Shown here: one piece after another, positions 5,228 to 8,996 of the stretch
How positions within the stretch are numbered: position 1 is the stretch's first letter
Layout of the letters: each line of letters starts with the position of its first letter
NCBI GenBank assembly: GCA_934277545.1
Contig: CAKQUG010000016.1
Coordinates: 1 to 8,996, forward strand
Source: an uncultured Alphaproteobacteria bacterium
GTDB lineage: Bacteria > Pseudomonadota > Alphaproteobacteria > RF32 > CAG-239
Length of the DNA stretch: 8,996 nt
Direction: 5' to 3'
Program-made: the position numbers and the translations under genes
Notes under the pieces: generated by a model
The model's input: only the letters and a program-made list of their open reading frames with translations
What the model was told of the DNA's origin: nothing
Database searches by the model: none

Positions 5228-7009
5228 TTATCTGCTCAGCCAAGCTTCCGGATTGAGCTTGGCGGTCTCCTTGCGAAGCTGGAACTGGAGGATGTTATCA
5301 GAACCAACATTACCCAAAGCCTGACGGGTACTTACCTTCTGCCCCTTATGAACGCTGACCGATTTCAGATTACAGTAAACAGAGATGTAAGCACCATGAC
5401 GGACCAGCACGTTCCACATGCCACCATAACCGAAGACGGCACTCACCTCACCATCGTAGATGCTGCGAGCCACACAACCCGGCTTACCCTGGATGTTGAT
5501 ACCCTTATTGTCGAGCGTTACACCCTTCAAACCTTCTACATTATACTGACCGAAATGACTCACCACACGGTAACTGCCGCTGATAGGCATCGGCAATCTG
5601 CCACGGTTAGCCTCGAAACCACCGCTCAGCATGCGGTCTACCGAACTCAAGGTAGAAGCCTCCTGAGCCTCCTTCTTGGCAGCGGCAATCTCACGGGTAC
5701 TGCGTTCAGCATCCATCTTCGCCTTCAACTCGGCAGCCTGTCTTTCAGCCTCCGCCTTTCTGGCAGCCTGTTCGGCAGCAGCCTGACGGGCAGCCTGTTC
5801 TGCGGCGGCACGCTGGGCAGCCTCAGCAGCAGCACGCGCCCTAGCCTGCGCTTTCGCCTTCGCCTTAGCTTCAGCCTGGGCAGCAGCCTCCTCCTGAGCC
5901 TTTCTTGCAGCCTCGGCAGCCAATCTTGCCTCTTCGGCAGCCTTTCTGCGGGCAGCTTCGGCAGCAGCCTCACGCGCCTTGGCTTCGGCTATACGACGGG
6001 CATTCTCCCTGGCAGCAGCCTCGGCAGCAGCTTTCTTGCGAGCCAGTTCCTCGGCACGTTTCTTGGCGGCAGCAGCGGCAGCGGCCTTCTTCTTAGCCTC
6101 GGCAGCAGCACGGGCACGCGCCTTGGCTACTTCCTGAGCAATCAAGCGGTCAATCTGAGCGTTGATTGCCGCATCTTTCTGACGCTGGTCGGCGATCACA
6201 GCCTGAATGGTCTTCTGCTGTTTCTGCAGTCCCTGCACCATTTCCTGCTGCTGGGTCTGCTTACCTTCCAATACCGTCTTCTCCTGCTTACCCTTATATA
6301 ATAAGGTATTCTTATGTCCCTTTACATGCTGCAACTGCTGGTGCTTCTCGTTCACCTGCTTCTGCTTAGCCTTTACAGCCTCGCCCTGCACCTTCTGATA
6401 GGAAGAATACTGGCGGATGAAGGAAAGGCGGCGATACATCTGTGTCAGATTCTTGGCACTGAAGATGAACATCAGCTTGTCCTGAACCGTATGATGACGG
6501 CTCATATAGCGCATGGAACGGATATACTTGTTTTTGCGGTCCTGCAACTGTTGCTGAAGCGTTTTCAGCTGCGCCTGCAGAATGCCGATATTGCCGTCAA
6601 TATGATGGATATCCTTCTGGATGCCGTCAATCTTCTTCTGGCTCTGGTCTATCTCTCCGTTCAGCGCCATCAGGTCTTCAAGACGTTTCTTCACATCCGC
6701 CTGATTCCTGCGCAAAGCCTGCTCCTGTTCCCTGATTTTCTTCTGGATGGAAGCGCGCTGTCCCTGCAAGCCTCGGATAGAGGCATTGCTATAGGTTGCC
6801 GCCTTGCGCTCTGCTCTGGTTGGCGCAGCCGATTTGGATGTCTTTCTGGCAGCCTGACTTCTGCTGTTGGTCTTCCTGGCAGGAGTAGCAGCCTTCTTTT
6901 TCGCAGTCACAGCAGTCTTCCTCACCGGCTTCTTCTGGGCAGTATGTTTCTGCGCAAAAGGGGCGAGCGAGAAGGTGATTGCCATGATGAATAATAAGAT
7001 TCGCTTCAT
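5228..7009 (-). CDS. envC: EnvC-like murein hydrolase activator with long Ala-rich helix
   Basis: This periplasmic protein of 593 residues probably activates N-acetylmuramoyl-L-alanine amidases for septal peptidoglycan splitting. It has a signal peptide with likely cleavage after PFA (residue 19), a basic Lys/Ala/Thr linker (20-70) and a coiled coil (about 80-290). A very Ala/Lys/Arg/Glu-rich helical stretch (about 294-450) follows, then a C-terminal LytM/M23-like domain (about 470-593). The LytM domain keeps the fold signature (VSHFGQYN, GCVARSIYDGEVSAVFGYGG, VRHGAYISVYCNL, NPEAWL). It lacks the zinc ligands: NKGINI replaces the HxxxD region and LQFQLR replaces the HxH region. It should therefore be a regulator and not a peptidase, as in EnvC. 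The Ala-rich insert makes it longer than the roughly 420-450 residues I recall for EnvC homologues. It starts 50 nt after the DUF4292 gene with no visible promoter between them. Confidence 0.9.
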   Translation of the reverse strand: MKRILLFIMAITFSLAPFAQKHTAQKKPVRKTAVTAKKKAATPARKTNSRSQAARKTSKSAAPTRAERKAATYSNASIRGLQGQRASIQKKIREQEQALRRNQADVKKRLEDLMALNGEIDQSQKKIDGIQKDIHHIDGNIGILQAQLKTLQQQLQDRKNKYIRSMRYMSRHHTVQDKLMFIFSAKNLTQMYRRLSFIRQYSSYQKVQGEAVKAKQKQVNEKHQQLQHVKGHKNTLLYKGKQEKTVLEGKQTQQQEMVQGLQKQQKTIQAVIADQRQKDAAINAQIDRLIAQEVAKARARAAAEAKKKAAAAAAAKKRAEELARKKAAAEAAARENARRIAEAKAREAAAEAARRKAAEEARLAAEAARKAQEEAAAQAEAKAKAKAQARARAAAEAAQRAAAEQAARQAAAEQAARKAEAERQAAELKAKMDAERSTREIAAAKKEAQEASTLSSVDRMLSGGFEANRGRLPMPISGSYRVVSHFGQYNVEGLKGVTLDNKGINIQGKPGCVARSIYDGEVSAVFGYGGMWNVLVRHGAYISVYCNLKSVSVHKGQKVSTRQALGNVGSDNILQFQLRKETAKLNPEAWLSR

Positions 7010-7059
7010 TTCTTATATTAAAAACTCATATTCTATACTTACAAACTCTTGATGAGCAT

Positions 7060-7986
7060 TTACATACTCAATATCTTGCTGAGCACATCGGTTGGAGAAA
7101 TCTGCTTGTATTTGCTGGAAATCTCGGTCTGAGTACTCCACTTGCTGTCGGTCTTCACCTGATACAATTCGAGATTGATCTTCGCCTCCTGCTTCTTCCT
7201 GGTAGCGGTTGTGGTCATCGTCAGATTCAGGGTGGCAGGGAACATCTTGACGCCTACACTCTTGAAGTTGCCATAGTCGACGTGGAGATTGGATGTGCCA
7301 TTCTGCGTACTCTTATAGACTACATCAGCAGCTGTGATACGGCCGGTAGTGCGGTTGGCAGACCAGGAATAGGTCATGTTTCCATTCTTGAAACTTACCG
7401 GCACATTATCTCCTGCCACATCCAAGGTGGCATCAAACTTCTTGAGGTCTGATTCCTTCACGGTCCGTTCGCCCGGCAGGAGCAGCTGGTTCCAGAAGAG
7501 AGCCTGCAGAGAATAGAAGGAGATGCCCTGCTTCTTGAGGAAGTCTACCTGGGTATAATCTGCCTTGATATATTCCTTGTGCAGACGGTCGATGATAAGT
7601 ACATGGTCGGGAGTAAACTCCAGACGACCTATCTCTGTACCCAGGATAGGTATGAAGAGTTGGATGCGGATGATTTCATCCTTACGCATGCTCAGTTTGC
7701 CCGGCACGGTAACATCCTTATCACCAGCCTGGAGATTGAACGACATGTTGCCTACAATATTCTTGGTGTAAACCTGATTGTCTGAAACCTTCTGTACGAA
7801 AGCCAACTTCTTGAGCGTCTCACTCTGATGAGAGTCAGAACCCTTGGTGGCATTCTCTTTCTGCTGACTGGCTGATGAGGAGCCAGAGCCCTGTACATTC
7901 TTGCTGGTTCCGCAAGAACCGAGGAGCAGGATGCTGCAGGCTGCGGCAAGCAGCATCATCTTATTCTTCTTCATTATATATTTCAT
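7060..7986 (-). CDS. DUF4292 lipoprotein
   Basis: The gene encodes a 308-residue lipoprotein with lipobox LGSC (Cys25) and no acidic residues just after the cysteine (GTSKNVQG), so it is more likely periplasm-facing than surface-exposed. The body matches what I know of DUF4292: a QKVSDNQVYTKNIVGNMSFN segment, then LSMRKDEIIRIQLFIPILGTE, LEFTPDHVLIIDR, and KEYIKADYTQVDFL with a following FYSLQALFWNQLLLPG. The pattern resembles LolA/LolB-like lipoprotein-binding folds, but the function is unknown. Two starts are possible. The ATG at 7986 gives MKYIMKKNKMM, and the ATG at 7974 gives MKKNKMM, an equally good signal peptide; neither has a Shine-Dalgarno. It lies between a TPR gene and the EnvC gene, an order I recall as common in Bacteroidetes, which suggests an envelope role. 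Confidence 0.9.
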   Translation of the reverse strand: MKYIMKKNKMMLLAAACSILLLGSCGTSKNVQGSGSSSASQQKENATKGSDSHQSETLKKLAFVQKVSDNQVYTKNIVGNMSFNLQAGDKDVTVPGKLSMRKDEIIRIQLFIPILGTEIGRLEFTPDHVLIIDRLHKEYIKADYTQVDFLKKQGISFYSLQALFWNQLLLPGERTVKESDLKKFDATLDVAGDNVPVSFKNGNMTYSWSANRTTGRITAADVVYKSTQNGTSNLHVDYGNFKSVGVKMFPATLNLTMTTTATRKKQEAKINLELYQVKTDSKWSTQTEISSKYKQISPTDVLSKILSM

Positions 7987-8021
7987 CTTTCTTGATTTTT
8001 CAACTTATTTCTTCTTATTCA

Positions 8022-8272
8022 AGTTTCGCAAGTAAGCCCCACACGCCCTGAAAGGGCAGAAGCTCCTAGCCCAGGGCATCGCCCTGGGTGTTTATGGACG
8101 CAAACCTGTCGCCCTGTAAGGGCAAAAGCTTTCAAATACCTGGCAATATACAAAGCTTTTGCCCTTACAGGGCGCCTTGCTGATTGCCATTATACCCAGG
8201 GCGATGCCCTGGGCTAGGAGCTTTTGGGCCTTCAGCCCGTACTTGAACCATATGCGAAAGTTCAGTTCTTAC
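8022..8272 (+). repeat. Palindromic repeat copy C (complete, alpha and beta arms)
   Basis: This copy fills nearly all of the gap between the TPR gene and the DUF4292 gene. Its central stem is the longest: 23 bp perfect (8110-8132 with 8151+1 to 8174) around a 19-nt loop. The outer stem is 30 bp perfect (8060-8089/8194-8223). Beyond it the distal arms differ: left GCCCTGAAAGGGC (8045-8057) and right GGGCCTTCAGCCC (8226-8238), each still self-complementary. Alpha and beta inner segments match copy B. The right flank (about 8247-8272) overlaps the 3' end and stop codon of the TPR gene. Confidence 0.93.
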
Positions 8273-8996
8273 CTTTTCTAACTGACTTCTTCGTAGCGGC
8301 AGGTTTCTGCTTTGGCGCATTACGCTTTTTCAGTTCTTCTTCGGTAATATATTGTCTGTTCTTAATCTTCCATGCCAGCACCTCAGTCTGGTTCTCTCCG
8401 GTATAGGCTTTTTTCCAGAAATCCACGGATTCATCGGCAATACCATTCATATAATAGATATCTCCGGCATGTTCCAGAACCGTACTGTTATCTGCGGTGG
8501 AATCGCGGTTTTTGAGTGCCTGGTCTATATAAGTCTTGGCATCAGCATAGCGTTCTTCCATAAAGAGAATCCAGGCATAGGTATCCAGATAAGTACCGTT
8601 GTTCGGCTCTGCCTTGATGGTCTTGTAGCTCATCGCCTCAGCCTTATGCAGGTCTGTACCCTTCTCGCTCAGATAGTAGGCATAGTTGTTCAGCGCCATC
8701 ACGTTGTCATCTTTCCATTGCAGACAGGAGTCGTAAGCAGCAAAGGCTTCCTGCTCTTCACCTTTCTTATGAAGGATATCGCCGGTTACGGCATAGAGGT
8801 CGGACACCAGGTCGGCTGGCGACTGTGCATTCACCTGCGCCAATCCGAGACGGAACTCACGGAGCGCCTCGTCTTCCTTATCTTTCTGATAATACGCCAT
8901 TCCACCGAAGTAATAGAACACCATTTCTTCGGGATTATACTCCTGAGCCGCCTTACATTGCAGGGAAACCAGGTCGTACTTCTTCTCGTTCCAGAG
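8262..8996 (-). CDS. TPR-repeat protein, 5' end outside the window
   Basis: Only the C-terminal 244 residues are visible. The frame stays open to the right edge (beginning LWNEKKYDLVSLQCKAAQ), so the ATG at 8924 is internal and not a supported start. At least four TPR-type helix pairs can be read: EEMVFYYFGGMAYYQKDKE with DEALREFRLGL, DLYAVTGDILHKKGEEQEA with FAAYDSCL, MALNNYAYYLSEKG with HKAEAMSYKTI, and GTYLDTYAWILFMEERYADA with KTYIDQAL. A fifth, EHAGDIYYMNGIADESVDFW, is also likely. The tail (last about 20 residues) is basic. Such proteins usually scaffold protein contacts. Upstream of DUF4292 and EnvC it probably belongs to an envelope cluster. The TGA stop (8262-8264) lies inside the conserved flank of the right palindromic repeat. 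Confidence 0.88.
   Translation of the reverse strand, partial: LWNEKKYDLVSLQCKAAQEYNPEEMVFYYFGGMAYYQKDKEDEALREFRLGLAQVNAQSPADLVSDLYAVTGDILHKKGEEQEAFAAYDSCLQWKDDNVMALNNYAYYLSEKGTDLHKAEAMSYKTIKAEPNNGTYLDTYAWILFMEERYADAKTYIDQALKNRDSTADNSTVLEHAGDIYYMNGIADESVDFWKKAYTGENQTEVLAWKIKNRQYITEEELKKRNAPKQKPAATKKSVRKGKN

Noticed and set aside
5150..6301. Plus-strand open frame of 383 codons opposite the EnvC gene
   Set aside because: It is rich in Ser, Leu and Gly because it mirrors the Ala-rich GC-biased minus-strand codons. It starts inside the MITE-like repeat and has no family signature.
6314..6994. Plus-strand open frame of 226 codons opposite EnvC
   Set aside because: It lies wholly antisense to a strongly supported gene and its Leu/His-rich sequence shows no recognisable domain.
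8262..8924. Start of the TPR gene at the ATG at 8924
   Set aside because: The frame stays open with TPR-like sequence to the right edge, so this methionine is internal.

Overview
The window looks like chromosomal DNA from a Bacteroidales bacterium, most likely Prevotella/Segatella. The reasons are Bacteroidetes-type fimbrillin lipoproteins, a TPR–DUF4292–EnvC gene order that I recall from this phylum, a TAnnTTTG-type -7 box, almost no Shine-Dalgarno sequences, and acidic residues after several lipobox cysteines. The genus call is an inference. All seven supported genes lie on the minus strand, so the text below follows transcription from right to left.

Right part (about 5228-8996): the 3' part of a TPR protein gene runs off the right edge. 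It is followed by a DUF4292 lipoprotein and an EnvC-like murein hydrolase activator. This looks like a core envelope and cell-division cluster. The EnvC homologue has an unusually long Ala/Lys/Arg/Glu-rich helix between its coiled coil and its degenerate LytM domain.

Middle (4795-5227): a gene-free stretch with a nested inverted repeat at 4987-5164. It has 17-bp termini and a 30-bp perfect inner stem built from a 9-nt repeat, so it is probably a MITE-like non-autonomous element. The best promoter of the window lies beside it, driving the fimbrial genes.

Left part (335-4794): a fimbrial (type V pilus-like) locus. A DUF5119/Mfa2-like lipoprotein is followed by three divergent fimbrillin-family lipoproteins. 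The last one is shorter and seems to lack the usual final beta strand. The reading frames are visibly more AT-rich than the EnvC cluster, as expected for a variable surface-structure locus.

The most striking non-coding feature is a composite palindromic repeat present three times (77-203, 2380-2659, 8022-8272). Complete copies have two unequal arms, here called alpha and beta, around a 20-23 bp central stem, and each arm carries two smaller hairpins. The leftmost copy is inverted and lacks the beta arm. Copies occupy intergenic gaps, one of them inside the presumed fimbrial operon. They resemble REP/BIME elements in organisation and are the best candidate here for something under-described.
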